From IMG/VR virus record IMGVR_UViG_3300032288_002452, positions 1 through 28,942 of that record: a DNA stretch of 28,942 nt. One strand, given 5' to 3'. Below, piece by piece: positions 14,834-22,479 of this stretch. Within the stretch, counting starts at the first letter, position 1; the number at the start of each line of letters is the position of its first letter. Position numbers and translations under genes: made by a program. This stretch comes from a virus. Below the pieces are notes generated by a model. The model made no database searches. It had not been told where the DNA came from and saw only the letters and a list, made by a program, of their open reading frames with translations.

Positions 14834-17116
14834 ATGAAAGAAGTAGTAATAGAATTAAAAGTTGAGGGTATTGATGAAGCAACCCAATCAATTGGTGAAT
14901 TAGAACAAAGCATACAAGGGGTTACCCAAGCGGCTAATTCAACTAAAATAAAAATAGGTGATAATATCCCTCAAGATATTAATGACGCATCAGATAGTGT
15001 TGATAATTTTGAAAAAAAATTAGTCAGTACAAGGGATGTTATGAAGGGAAGTCAATCCACCGCAAGATTATTATCAGGTTCAATTCAAGTAGCTAGCGCT
15101 GCATTTGCTACTTTTGGTGTTAAAAGTGAGGAGGTTGAAAAGACATTATTAAAAGTACAAGCAGCTTCCCAACTAGCAGGAGGGATTAGGGATTTAGCCA
15201 GAGGTTTTGGTGGGTTAGGTTCAGCATTCAATGTGGCTAGAACTGCTGCAGCGTCATTTAATGCGACATTATTAGCTAACCCCTATGTTTTAGCTGCAGC
15301 TGCAATCATTGCAGTAGGTACAGCACTTTTTGCTTTATCTGGAGGGTTTTCAAAAGCTGAGGATGATACTGAAGACTTTAATAATGAAATTGAAAATACT
15401 AATGGAATTGTAGATAGTGCAAAACAAAGTTTGGATAATTTTAATGATAGTTTATTCCAATTAGGTGTTAATCAGAAAAAGGTAGGTATTGAGATTGATG
15501 CGGCTATTGAAAAATTAAGATTACAAGGGGCTTCTTTTACACAGATAGCTATTAAGGAAAAAGAATTAGAAGTACAAAGAACAAAAGATTTAGAAGCACA
15601 GAAAAAATTAATTACACAAAGAGTAGATGACTTAAATTTTGAAATTAAGACATCAAGAGAAATATTAAAAATAAAAAAATCTATTAATGATGCTGATACA
15701 CAACAAACAATATCCCAATTAAATGAAGCTATTGAAAATAGAAGAGAAGCTCAAAAAGAATTACAAAATATTGATTTAGAAGAATTAAAAAACAAAAAGG
15801 AGTTAGAAATCGCTGACTTAAAAATAGCTGAGGCGAGACAAAAAGATAGGGATAAAGAAGCTGAAAAAGAGAAAAAAAGGTTAGCAGAAATAAAAGCCGC
15901 ACAAGATACCGCATTAAAAGAAATCCAAGAAAGATATGCTAAAGAAATTGATGATATTAAAGATTTTTCAAATGAAAGAGAAAATTTACTCAAAAAGGAT
16001 TTAGCTAATGGGGTTATAGAACAAGAACAATTTAATGATGCTAGATTACAATTAAATTTAGAAACAAATGAAAAATTAAAAAACCAAAATGAAAATTTTA
16101 TAGTTACAGATGCTGAAAGAAAAGCTATAGGTGCTGATAACGAATTAAAGTTAGACGAAACATTGAGTGATGATAAATTAAAAGTTGTAGGTAGTTATTT
16201 TGACGCTCTACAAGCAATTAATTTAGATGCCGATGGTAAAGAAAAACTTAGGTTAGAAAATTTAAGTAAAGAAGAAAAAAAGATATTTCAACAAAGATTA
16301 GACAATTTCAATAATGAATATATTTTGAAAAAAACAGCCCTATTAAGGGAGGGTAATCTCAAAGAAGGAGAATTAGATTTAGCATTACAAGAAGCTGAAT
16401 TAGAAAATCTAAGAAATCGTATAAGTCTTTATGAGATAGGTAGTGAGGATTATTTCAAACTTTTGGAGGATATAGCTCAAAAGGAAATTGATATTAATAA
16501 GAAAAAGGAAAAAATCATTACTGATGATGCTAAAAAAAGACAAGATGAAATTAACTCATTGCGTGAAGCGGGTTTAGATATTGCAAATCAAAGTGTTAAT
16601 GCTTTTAGTGCTTTAGCTGATGCCCAATTTGCAATTAGAACTAAGAATTTAGAAAAGGGTTCTGCGGCAGAATTAAGAGCGGCTAAGAAAGATTTTGAGG
16701 TTAGGAAAAAACTATCAATAGCTGGGGCTGTTGTATCAGGTATAGAAGGTATTGTTAATGTTTTAACAGCCAAATCAACAATTCCCCAACCTTTTGATGA
16801 TATTTATAGAGGTATAAAAGTAGGTTTATTAGTTGCAACAACTGCAGCCAATATAGCTAAAATATCTGCACAAAAATTTGAAGGTGGTTCAGCTGGGAGT
16901 TCATCCGCACCTCAAATTCCATCAATAAATACTGCTGGTGGATTACAACCAACATCATTTGCTCCTGCTACATTTGGTAGTGGTGTATCACAATCACAAA
17001 CATTCGGAGCACAACAAGGAAGTGGGGGTAATGTATTGAGAGCTTATGTTAGTGAAACAGATTTAACTGAAACCCAAAGAAGGTTGAGAAACATAAGAAG
17101 TGCAGGACAATTATAA
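14834..17116 (+). CDS. Tape measure protein, 760 aa
   Basis: The tape measure sets tail length and probably leaves the tail during DNA injection. Residues 1-110 are polar and helical. A hydrophobic stretch at about 143-172 (LLANPYVLAAAAIIAVGTAL) is followed by a long Lys/Glu-rich coiled coil (about 215-570, with EKEKKRLAEIKAAQD). A second hydrophobic region lies at about 630-690 (IAGAVVSGIEGIVNVL, VGLLVATTAANIAKI). Then come a Gly/Ser/Gln-rich stretch and a C-terminal tail, AYVSETDLTETQRRLR, of the sort seen at the end of Bacteroidota phage tape measures. At roughly 0.15 nm per residue it would fit a siphovirus tail of about 110 nm. It lies upstream of the tail-chaperone gene, the reverse of the usual order. 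Confidence 0.88.
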   Translation: MKEVVIELKVEGIDEATQSIGELEQSIQGVTQAANSTKIKIGDNIPQDINDASDSVDNFEKKLVSTRDVMKGSQSTARLLSGSIQVASAAFATFGVKSEEVEKTLLKVQAASQLAGGIRDLARGFGGLGSAFNVARTAAASFNATLLANPYVLAAAAIIAVGTALFALSGGFSKAEDDTEDFNNEIENTNGIVDSAKQSLDNFNDSLFQLGVNQKKVGIEIDAAIEKLRLQGASFTQIAIKEKELEVQRTKDLEAQKKLITQRVDDLNFEIKTSREILKIKKSINDADTQQTISQLNEAIENRREAQKELQNIDLEELKNKKELEIADLKIAEARQKDRDKEAEKEKKRLAEIKAAQDTALKEIQERYAKEIDDIKDFSNERENLLKKDLANGVIEQEQFNDARLQLNLETNEKLKNQNENFIVTDAERKAIGADNELKLDETLSDDKLKVVGSYFDALQAINLDADGKEKLRLENLSKEEKKIFQQRLDNFNNEYILKKTALLREGNLKEGELDLALQEAELENLRNRISLYEIGSEDYFKLLEDIAQKEIDINKKKEKIITDDAKKRQDEINSLREAGLDIANQSVNAFSALADAQFAIRTKNLEKGSAAELRAAKKDFEVRKKLSIAGAVVSGIEGIVNVLTAKSTIPQPFDDIYRGIKVGLLVATTAANIAKISAQKFEGGSAGSSSAPQIPSINTAGGLQPTSFAPATFGSGVSQSQTFGAQQGSGGNVLRAYVSETDLTETQRRLRNIRSAGQL

Positions 17117-17133
17117 ACACCGATAATTTTTGA

Positions 17134-17148
17134 CTATATATAATAAAA
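17134..17148 (+). promoter_or_regulatory. TATA-like box before tail chaperone
   Basis: CTATATATAATAAAA, four bases before ATG 17153. It is identical over all 15 bases to the box before the amidase gene (26803-26817). Confidence 0.42.
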
Positions 17149-17152
17149 AAAT

Positions 17153-17896
17153 ATGGAAACCTTAACACTTAAAATCCCAACTTCTTGGGATGATATAAAA
17201 TTAGCACAATACCAAGAGTATATTCAATATCTCCAAGACAATGAAAATGAAAGACAATATAAACTTGTATTAAACCTTTTATCCATTTTAACTGATACCG
17301 ATATTGAGGTATTTTACAAATTAAATATGGATACAATATATGAAATCCAAACTAATATCAAATTTATGGAAGAAGAACCAACTGCTAGGTTCAAAAACAT
17401 TATTGAGATTGATGGGGTTAGATATGGATTTCAAAAGGATATGCACAAACTAACATTGGGGGAATGGATTGATATTGAACATTATATTGTTAATGGTGAT
17501 ATAATAAGTAATTTACATTATATCGTTGCTATATTTTATAGAAAGATAGTTAAAGAAGGTGATGAATATTTTGATTATGAAATTGAACCATATACTGATA
17601 TTCAATTGGAGGGTAGAGCCAAGTTATTCAAACACAATACAAATATTCAGGATATATATGGTATCTCGGTTTTTTTTTATCTCATCGTAAGCGAGTTATG
17701 GAACAATATAACCTCCTCTTCAACGGAGATGACGATGGAGGAGAAGATAACGATGATAATAGAGAGAACGAAAAACCCAGAAGTAAGGAAGAAGCTGAAG
17801 CTTTTGCACGAGAAAAGTCTATCAAAAAGTTTAACTGGGAACTCTTATTATATAGACTTAGTGGAGGAGATATCACAAAGTATGACAGAATATTAG
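17153..17896 (+). CDS. Tail assembly chaperone, frame-0 product (G-like)
   Basis: Probable tail assembly chaperone that coats the tape measure during tail building. The frame-0 product is 247 residues: LTLKIPTSWDDIKLAQYQEY at the N-terminus, helical EVFYKLNMDTIYEI, IIEIDGVRYGF and LTLGEWIDIEHYI. A run of nine T (17670-17678) falls at codons 173-176. Downstream of it, frame 0 continues for 72 residues (SELWNNITSSSTEMT onward), while the -1 frame is open for 93 residues and looks more protein-like. This mirrors the lambda G/GT pair. It differs from the usual gene order in lying after, not before, the tape measure. If the frameshift is not real, this is simply an unknown 247-residue tail protein. 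Confidence 0.72.
   Translation: METLTLKIPTSWDDIKLAQYQEYIQYLQDNENERQYKLVLNLLSILTDTDIEVFYKLNMDTIYEIQTNIKFMEEEPTARFKNIIEIDGVRYGFQKDMHKLTLGEWIDIEHYIVNGDIISNLHYIVAIFYRKIVKEGDEYFDYEIEPYTDIQLEGRAKLFKHNTNIQDIYGISVFFYLIVSELWNNITSSSTEMTMEEKITMIIERTKNPEVRKKLKLLHEKSLSKSLTGNSYYIDLVEEISQSMTEY
17670..17678 (+). other. T9 slippery site for -1 frameshift
   Basis: Nine consecutive T, read GTT TTT TTT TAT in frame 0. A slip back by one base leaves near-perfect tRNA re-pairing (TTT to TTT) and enters the open -1 frame at TTA. It is the longest T run inside a plus-strand gene that I noticed. Confidence 0.65.
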
Positions 17897-17958
17897 AAAC
17901 AAATTATATATTTGTCTTAAACCACCTTTCAATGATTAAGGAACTCAAACTTAACTAA
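17677..17958 (+). CDS. -1 frame extension of tail assembly chaperone (T-like)
   Basis: This is a frame extension, not an independent gene. Read in the -1 frame from TTA 17677, it has 93 codons to the TAA at 17956-17958 and would be joined to the first 175 residues of the 17153 gene, giving a fusion of about 268 residues. It has an acidic Asp/Gly/Asn/Glu linker (LFNGDDDGGEDNDDN), then a helical domain with KFNWELLLYRLSGGDITKYD and a final NHLSMIKELKLN. Its codons resemble those of the neighbouring genes, while frame 0 has unusually many ACG and AGC/AAG codons there. An ATG at 17698 could allow separate initiation, but no leader of the kind seen at other starts precedes it. Confidence 0.65.
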   Translation, partial: LSHRKRVMEQYNLLFNGDDDGGEDNDDNRENEKPRSKEEAEAFAREKSIKKFNWELLLYRLSGGDITKYDRILETNYIFVLNHLSMIKELKLN

Positions 17959-17969
17959 TAAACACATTT

Positions 17970-17980
17970 TATATATATTT
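17970..17980 (+). promoter_or_regulatory. TATA-like box before protease gene
   Basis: TATATATATTT ends two bases before the ATG at 17983, in the 24-nt gap after the tail-chaperone extension. Confidence 0.33.
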
Positions 17981-17982
17981 CT

Positions 17983-19620
17983 ATGGAAAGAACTATACCA
18001 ACATATTATATAACTATTGACGAATTGGAAGAAGGTGGTATTGATTTAATATCATTGGTTGAAAACCCAGCAATTATGATTAAAGGTTTGGCTTTTAACA
18101 AGAATGAAAAGGTATTCCAATTCAAATATGATGATGACAAACAGATTATAGCAGGGCCGGCAATTATCCCTGACTTCCCAATATATCGTTATGATAATGA
18201 AATTGGTGAATATTATGTTGTCTTCAAAAGGGAAACCATTGAACAAATGGTGGAGAAGTTTAATAAGAACCCAAAACAATTGCCTATAAACTTGGAACAT
18301 ACATCTGAGATAGTCCCAGCCTTCATTAAAGGTAGTTGGATAATTGAGGATGCCGAAAAAGACAAAAGTAAATTATATGGATTTGATAGCTTGCCTGTTG
18401 GTACTTATTTTATTGAGGTTAAAGTTACGGACAAAGAGTACTGGGAACGAATAAAGAAAGAAGACAAGACTGGTTTTAGTATTGAGGGGATGATGGGTTT
18501 AACCCTATCCAAAATCAAAGAAGAATTAAGGATATACGAGGGTGATGTTAATTCATCTAATGTTCAAAGTTATAGATACAATGATGTTAGTGGTGAGTTG
18601 ATATTAACATTCAATGATGGAAGTCAATACAGATACTTTCAAATTGATTTTACAGATTATGAAAGTATTGTATTAGGTGATGCGGAATGTATTACTGAGG
18701 GTGAGAATGAATTTGGTAGATGGTTTGAAGGTAAAACCCCAAGTGTAGGTGCTGCTGTATGGCAATATCTTATTGATAAGGGTGTTAGATATGAAAAACT
18801 ATCACAAGTTCAACAATTTGAAAGTTATGATGATTATCCTAAAGCAGCTCAAAATAATGCTTGTAAGGTATTAGAGTGGAGGGATAAACACGGAGAGGAT
18901 GAAGTTGATGGAATGACTAGGGTAGGTTGGATTCGTGCTAACCAATTGTGTAAAGGTGAAAAAATATCTGAGGAAACAATTGCTCGTATGAGTGGTTTTC
19001 AAAGACATAAAAACAACTCGGAAATAGCAGAAGAATATAAGGGGACACCCTGGAAAGATAAAGGTTATGTTGCTTGGTTAGGATGGGGTGGTACTGAAGG
19101 AATTGAGTGGGCTTCACGCAAATTAAAGCAAATAAGACAAGAATTAACAATAAACAAAAATCAAAACAATATGAAGAAGAAATTAATTTTTAAGGATTAT
19201 ACCCTAAAAGATGGGGGTATGATAACTATTGATGGTGATATGGAAATTGGTTCATTTGTATATTTCTTAAAAGAGGATGGTACAAGAGAACAAGCACCAG
19301 AAGGTGAATACATCTTAGAGGATGGTTCAACTTTATTTGTTGATGCTGAAGGTTATATCAATGAGGTAAGAACTGCGGCTACAACTGAAGTTACTGAAAG
19401 TAATGAAGAAATGCAGGTAACCCCCGAAGAAATTATGGCGGTGGTTAATCCAATGTTTGACGAAATGAGAGCCATTGTGGCGGAATTACAATCTCGTATT
19501 GAGATGTTGGAGGGTAAGACAGATGCTGCTGCTGACATACTTCAAGTTGAGGACGAAGAGTTTTCAAGAATGAATGAGTTCAAGTTCAGATTGGATAGAT
19601 TACGCTCAAGAGGAGTATAA
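17983..19620 (+). CDS. Prohead protease fused to KTSC, RA-rich and scaffold domains, 545 aa
   Basis: A capsid maturation protease with several appended domains. Residues 20-180 match the XkdF-like phage serine protease pattern: ENPAI, then AGPAIIPDFPIYR (57-69), INLEHT with likely catalytic H106, LPVGTYFIEVKV, and GFSIEG with likely catalytic S166. Residues 192-272 form a KTSC domain (VQSYRYNDVSGEL, ending KGVRYEKL). Residues 280-383 form a small helical domain (RVGWIRANQLCKGEKISEET, AWLGWGGTEGIEWA) also seen elsewhere in phage proteases. The part from M397 has acidic strands and then a predicted coiled coil (about 470-505: MFDEMRAIVAELQSRIEML), as expected of a scaffold. The gene lies directly upstream of the major capsid gene. 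The combined architecture is unusual. Confidence 0.85.
   Translation: MERTIPTYYITIDELEEGGIDLISLVENPAIMIKGLAFNKNEKVFQFKYDDDKQIIAGPAIIPDFPIYRYDNEIGEYYVVFKRETIEQMVEKFNKNPKQLPINLEHTSEIVPAFIKGSWIIEDAEKDKSKLYGFDSLPVGTYFIEVKVTDKEYWERIKKEDKTGFSIEGMMGLTLSKIKEELRIYEGDVNSSNVQSYRYNDVSGELILTFNDGSQYRYFQIDFTDYESIVLGDAECITEGENEFGRWFEGKTPSVGAAVWQYLIDKGVRYEKLSQVQQFESYDDYPKAAQNNACKVLEWRDKHGEDEVDGMTRVGWIRANQLCKGEKISEETIARMSGFQRHKNNSEIAEEYKGTPWKDKGYVAWLGWGGTEGIEWASRKLKQIRQELTINKNQNNMKKKLIFKDYTLKDGGMITIDGDMEIGSFVYFLKEDGTREQAPEGEYILEDGSTLFVDAEGYINEVRTAATTEVTESNEEMQVTPEEIMAVVNPMFDEMRAIVAELQSRIEMLEGKTDAAADILQVEDEEFSRMNEFKFRLDRLRSRGV
19171..19620 (+). CDS. Possible internally initiated scaffold, 149 aa
   Basis: In-frame ATG 19171 (M397 of the protease fusion) is preceded by an A-rich leader (AATAAACAAAAATCAAAAC) like those before true starts in this genome. 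It falls exactly where the third domain ends and the scaffold-like part begins (MKKKLIFKDY). The resulting protein would be acidic with a C-terminal coiled coil. An embedded scaffold sharing the protease C-terminus is known for lambda C/Nu3. No direct evidence of use is visible. Confidence 0.4.
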   Translation: MKKKLIFKDYTLKDGGMITIDGDMEIGSFVYFLKEDGTREQAPEGEYILEDGSTLFVDAEGYINEVRTAATTEVTESNEEMQVTPEEIMAVVNPMFDEMRAIVAELQSRIEMLEGKTDAAADILQVEDEEFSRMNEFKFRLDRLRSRGV

Positions 19621-19642
19621 TACTTAACAAATAAACTAAAAA

Positions 19643-19660
19643 TCTATATATTGTATAGAA
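19643..19660 (+). promoter_or_regulatory. TATA-like box upstream of major capsid gene
   Basis: CTATATATTGTATAG lies about 26-40 nt before the capsid ATG, followed by an A-rich leader (AATAAAAAAAAAAC). It is farther from its start codon than the other boxes, which would give this highly expressed gene a real 5' leader. Confidence 0.4.
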
Positions 19661-19684
19661 TAAAAAAAAAACAAAAATTAGAAT

Positions 19685-20617
19685 ATGAAATCTTTAGGAA
19701 AAAATTTTAAGTTCGCAATCACAGACAATACTACTTATAATGGTAGAGATGCTGTAGATTTTTTCAGCGAAGCTCTTTTGGATGGTACTACAATCAGAAC
19801 ATTTAGAACTATCCCTGGTGTTAAATCAAAAATTAAACTTCCTCAATATGATGCAGGTGAATTAATCAAGGACGCTGGTTGTTCTTGGAGCCCTGCTGGT
19901 GAGGGAACACTTTCTCAAAAAGCATTTGAGGTTTGTGATAAAGAGTTCCAATTGGAACTTTGTGTAACTACATTTGAAGCTAACTTCTTAGGTGAATACC
20001 TTAGAGCTGGTTCTAACACAGGTGAGGTTGCTCCTGAGTTATTCACTAACTATATGTTAGAGCAAGTTAAGAAAAAAGTTCAGAATGACTTGGAACTTGC
20101 TGTATGGCAGGGTGATGCTACTTCTCCAACTTATCCAACTAACATTTGTGATGGTTTGCTTTTACAATTGACTGGTGATGCAACAGTAATTAGTGCTGCT
20201 ACTACATTTGCGATTACATTGTCAAATGTTATCTCGGCAATTACTGAAGTATATGCTGTTATCCCTGAAACAATCATCAATAACCCTGACTTGGTTATCT
20301 ATGTTTCAACTTCAGTTTATAAATTATACCAACAAGCCGTAGCTGCTGCTTCATCTGAAGCTTACTATGTTGGGGCTAAAGAACCTAACTTCTTAGGAAT
20401 ACCTTTAGTATGGAGTCCTGGTTTGCCACCTAACACAATGGTATGTGGTGTTAAATCTAACTTCCTTATCTTAACTGACTTGTTAGATGATTTTGAAACT
20501 GTAACTGTTGTTCCACAATGGAATGTAGCTGCTGTTGATACATTGAGAATTGCTGGTAGATTCAAATTCGGTGTTTCTTATTTGCTTGGTTCAGAAATAG
20601 TATTATTTGTAGGATAA
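19685..20617 (+). CDS. mcp: Major capsid protein (HK97-like fold)
   Basis: The shell protein, 310 residues. The N-terminus (KSLGKNFKFAITDNTTYNG) leads to helix and strand segments: DFFSEALLDGTTIRTFRTIPGVKSKIKLPQY, then a Cys-containing FEVCDKEFQLELCVTTFEANFL. The C-terminal half has LDDFETVTVVPQWN and RFKFGVSYLLGSEIVLFVG, typical of HK97-like capsids of Bacteroidota phages. Codon choice is simpler than in its neighbours, fitting strong expression. It directly follows the protease/scaffold gene. The ATG at 19685 comes after a long poly-A leader and a TATA-like box near 19643. A terminator follows the gene. Confidence 0.9.
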   Translation: MKSLGKNFKFAITDNTTYNGRDAVDFFSEALLDGTTIRTFRTIPGVKSKIKLPQYDAGELIKDAGCSWSPAGEGTLSQKAFEVCDKEFQLELCVTTFEANFLGEYLRAGSNTGEVAPELFTNYMLEQVKKKVQNDLELAVWQGDATSPTYPTNICDGLLLQLTGDATVISAATTFAITLSNVISAITEVYAVIPETIINNPDLVIYVSTSVYKLYQQAVAAASSEAYYVGAKEPNFLGIPLVWSPGLPPNTMVCGVKSNFLILTDLLDDFETVTVVPQWNVAAVDTLRIAGRFKFGVSYLLGSEIVLFVG

Positions 20618-20646
20618 TTTTTCCCATATATATTATTAATTTATAA

Positions 20647-20680
20647 GGGGCTAGAAGTGAAAGAGATGCCCCATTTTTTT
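20647..20680 (+). terminator. Terminator after major capsid gene
   Basis: GGGGC (20647-20651) pairs with GCCCC (20668-20672) around a 16-nt loop, followed by A and seven T (20674-20680). It would reduce read-through from the capsid gene into the tail-tube gene. Confidence 0.72.
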
Positions 20681-20712
20681 AACAATAAACAAAACTCTAA
20701 ATAAAAATAAAA

Positions 20713-21234
20713 ATGGCTGTTTGTAATAGTTTAACAAGTATATTAAAATCTTGTGATAGCAATGCGGGTGGTATTGTAAAGTTTTACATTGCCCCAGCTG
20801 ATTTTGTAACTGCATTTACTGAAACAACTGGTGTTATCACAGCTGCTTCAATGTCTGCGGGAACAGCATTTGTTGAATTTGAATTTAATAGAAACTCTTC
20901 TTCTTATGAGGAAGTTCCAACTATTGATTTGGTTAATGGTTCAACATTCTATAATCAGACAATAACATTGCAGTTGGCAAGACGCGAAGCTGTAAAAAGA
21001 CAATCTTTACTTTTGATAGCATCAGGACAACCTGATTTGACTTGTATTGTAAAGGATAGTAATGGTTTGTATTGGGCATTTGGTTTCCCAGAAGATAAAG
21101 TAAATCTAACCGGTGGTGGTGGAGGTTCAGGAACGGCTAAGGCTGACTTGAATGGTTACACTCTAACATTTACATCTGAGGCAGCATTACCTGCATTGGA
21201 GATAGATGAAGCAGTTGTATTAACTCTAATCTAA
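20713..21234 (+). CDS. Probable major tail tube protein, 173 aa
   Basis: The most likely tail-tube subunit. In 173 residues it has AGTAFVEFEFNRNSSSYEE and the segment TITLQLARREAVKRQSLLLIASGQPDLTCIVKDSNGLYWAFG, which resembles tube proteins of Bacteroidota siphoviruses. A GGGGGSG turn and a final strand pair (NGYTLTFTSEA, then EIDEAVVLTLI) follow, as in tail-tube folds. It lies downstream of the capsid gene after a terminator, with an A/T-only leader of about 30 nt. A virion position is likely; tube rather than some other major structural protein is an inference. Confidence 0.66.
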   Translation: MAVCNSLTSILKSCDSNAGGIVKFYIAPADFVTAFTETTGVITAASMSAGTAFVEFEFNRNSSSYEEVPTIDLVNGSTFYNQTITLQLARREAVKRQSLLLIASGQPDLTCIVKDSNGLYWAFGFPEDKVNLTGGGGGSGTAKADLNGYTLTFTSEAALPALEIDEAVVLTLI

Positions 21235-21286
21235 TATTCCATATTTATTTAATTTGCGCACAATCGTACTTCACCCAAGAAGTAAA

Positions 21287-21313
21287 AACCCCTCTAAAAT
21301 GAGGGGTTTTTTT
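21287..21313. terminator. Bidirectional terminator between converging genes
   Basis: AACCCCTC (21287-21294) pairs with GAGGGGTT (21301-21308) around a 6-nt loop, with seven T on the plus side (21307-21313) and five A on the other (21284-21288). It lies between the plus-strand tail-tube gene and the minus-strand 21312-21614 gene, whose stop codon touches it. Confidence 0.88.
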
Positions 21314-21614
21314 ATTGGAACTCAATGCCATATCTTTCATTTATATTGTAAAAAACATTATTGACATAAGTATCTGAATTGTCAATATGGAGATTATAAA
21401 AATAATCTAACCATTTACCACAATCATCCATATTGTTGAGGTACATTATAAATGCTTTTCTACTGAGGAATAATTGTCCATCAAATTCAATTGTATTTTT
21501 AACAATATCAATTTTAGCTGGCATTTCTTTTTCGTGTTTGGGTTTAAATATTATTACTTTTGATAGGGAGTAATAAAATCCTTTACCTAAACAACATTGA
21601 CATTTTAATTTCAT
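21312..21614 (-). CDS. Hypothetical Cys-containing protein, 100 aa
   Basis: I do not recognise this protein. It begins MKLKCQCCLGKGFYYSL, with cysteines at 5, 7 and 8 and the Gly-Lys-Gly seen in zinc-knuckle-like CxxCxGxG proteins, although only one such motif is present. A DGQLFLSRKAFIMYLNNMDDCGKWLDYFY helical stretch follows. The C-terminus is acidic and aromatic. It is the last gene of the minus-strand island and is separated from the upstream minus gene by a terminator. A regulatory or host-interaction role is possible from its isolation among structural genes, but nothing proves it. Confidence 0.6.
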   Translation of the reverse strand: MKLKCQCCLGKGFYYSLSKVIIFKPKHEKEMPAKIDIVKNTIEFDGQLFLSRKAFIMYLNNMDDCGKWLDYFYNLHIDNSDTYVNNVFYNINERYGIEFQ

Positions 21615-21632
21615 AGTTCAATAATTTTAATT

Positions 21633-21665
21633 AAAAAACCCCTAACTATGGGAGCGTGTTAGGGG
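21633..21665 (-). terminator. Minus-strand terminator
   Basis: CCCCTAAC (21639-21646) and GTTAGGGG (21658-21665) form an 8-bp stem with an 11-nt loop; on the minus strand six T follow (21633-21638). It closes the small membrane-protein gene at 21689-21886 and lies upstream of the next minus gene. Confidence 0.85.
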
Positions 21666-21688
21666 TGATTATAAAAAACAAATACAGC

Positions 21689-21886
21689 TTATAGTATTTC
21701 TTTAGTGTCCTCAATGAATTTAACTTGATGGGATAACAAATTGTAAAATACCATTGAGAATACTAAGCAGGTTGATATTTGTATAAGTATATTAGTATGG
21801 AAGTTATCTACCATAAAAATATTAAAGATGATTGTATAATAAATAGTTAAAATCAACTTTATCAAAAAAATAATTTTAGTTTTCAT
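21689..21886 (-). CDS. Small membrane protein, 65 aa
   Basis: A 65-residue protein with two hydrophobic segments, at about 4-24 (KIIFLIKLILTIYYTIIFNIF) and about 33-50 (ILIQISTCLVFSMVFYNL), separated by a short polar loop. It ends in a charged stretch (KFIEDTKEIL). It is probably an inner-membrane protein. Small membrane proteins of this sort in phages include holin-like, antiholin-like and superinfection-exclusion proteins; nothing here selects between them. A better holin candidate lies at 24635. Its own upstream TATA-like box (21913-21927) and downstream terminator suggest a separate transcript. Confidence 0.6.
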   Translation of the reverse strand: MKTKIIFLIKLILTIYYTIIFNIFMVDNFHTNILIQISTCLVFSMVFYNLLSHQVKFIEDTKEIL

Positions 21887-21912
21887 GCTTGTGTTTGTTT
21901 TAGTTTTATGTT

Positions 21913-21927
21913 CTATATATAAATATC
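21913..21927 (-). promoter_or_regulatory. TATA-like box, minus strand
   Basis: On the minus strand GATATTTATATATAG lies 27 nt before the ATG of the 65-residue membrane protein. Same family as the plus-strand boxes. Confidence 0.33.
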
Positions 21928-21946
21928 ACCAAGTTTTCAAAAGTAC

Positions 21947-22417
21947 CTATTTTAACAAATTTTTAACAATAAATAATTTCTTTATATCGGGGTGTAGTCT
22001 TGGGATAAGATAACCATAAGATTTTGAACCATCACCATCAATAGCACATCCACTCCTAAACATCTCCTCCTTAATCATTTCCCTCAAGTCATCCATCTTT
22101 ATAAACCATCCTTGGTTAAGATGTACGAAGTAATAACAGAACCAATCTGCTTGTGTTGTATTTATACCTGATGACTTACCTCTTGAAGTATGTTCAACAT
22201 AGATATTACCTGTATCGTATTTTTCTGTAATCTGATAGTCTGATTTTATCTCATAACTGACTATATCACCCTTGGGGGTTTTAACCTTAAAGTCGTATTT
22301 GTTATTATCATTCAACTCCTCATCAACTTCGCACCCCAATTTAACCAAATAGTTTAGTACTATTTTTTCAACATCCTGTCCAAGATGTAAATCTTTTCTA
22401 AAATTTCCTGCTCCCAT
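21947..22417 (-). CDS. PD-(D/E)XK nuclease-like protein, 156 aa
   Basis: A probable DNA endonuclease of the PD-(D/E)XK superfamily. The pattern is an N-terminal helix with E17 (GQDVEKIVLNYL), the acidic D42 (NKYDFKV), then E56-x-K58 on the next strand (VSYEIKSDY) and a helix with a conserved-looking TTQADWF (88-93). These fit the D...ExK core. The C-terminus (GYLIPRLHPDIKKLF) has no further recognised motif. Possible roles are Holliday-junction or branched-DNA cleavage before packaging, or attack on host or competing DNA. It is the first gene of the minus-strand island and is transcribed divergently from the portal operon. A phage DNA-processing function is most likely; the exact substrate is unknown. 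Confidence 0.68.
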   Translation of the reverse strand: MGAGNFRKDLHLGQDVEKIVLNYLVKLGCEVDEELNDNNKYDFKVKTPKGDIVSYEIKSDYQITEKYDTGNIYVEHTSRGKSSGINTTQADWFCYYFVHLNQGWFIKMDDLREMIKEEMFRSGCAIDGDGSKSYGYLIPRLHPDIKKLFIVKNLLK

Positions 22418-22420
22418 AAC

Positions 22421-22430
22421 TATAAATAGT
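22421..22430 (-). promoter_or_regulatory. TATA-like box, minus strand
   Basis: On the minus strand ACTATTTATA ends three bases before the ATG of the nuclease-like gene (22417). It belongs to the recurrent box family. Confidence 0.33.
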
Positions 22431-22479
22431 CGGAAGAGAAAAAATTCTGATATAATAAAGATTATTTTAGTTAAATATA

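Noticed and set aside
15729-15993. Two minus-strand hydrophobic frames over the tape measure
   Set aside because: They mirror the Lys/Glu-rich coiled coil on the other strand, which reads as Phe/Leu/Ser-rich; no promoter or leader supports them.
20618-20712. Small RNA between capsid and tail-tube genes (TATA-like box followed by a hairpin)
   Set aside because: A box-like CATATATATTA at about 20625 and the hairpin at 20647 leave a transcript of only about 40 nt; a simple terminator after the capsid gene explains the hairpin.
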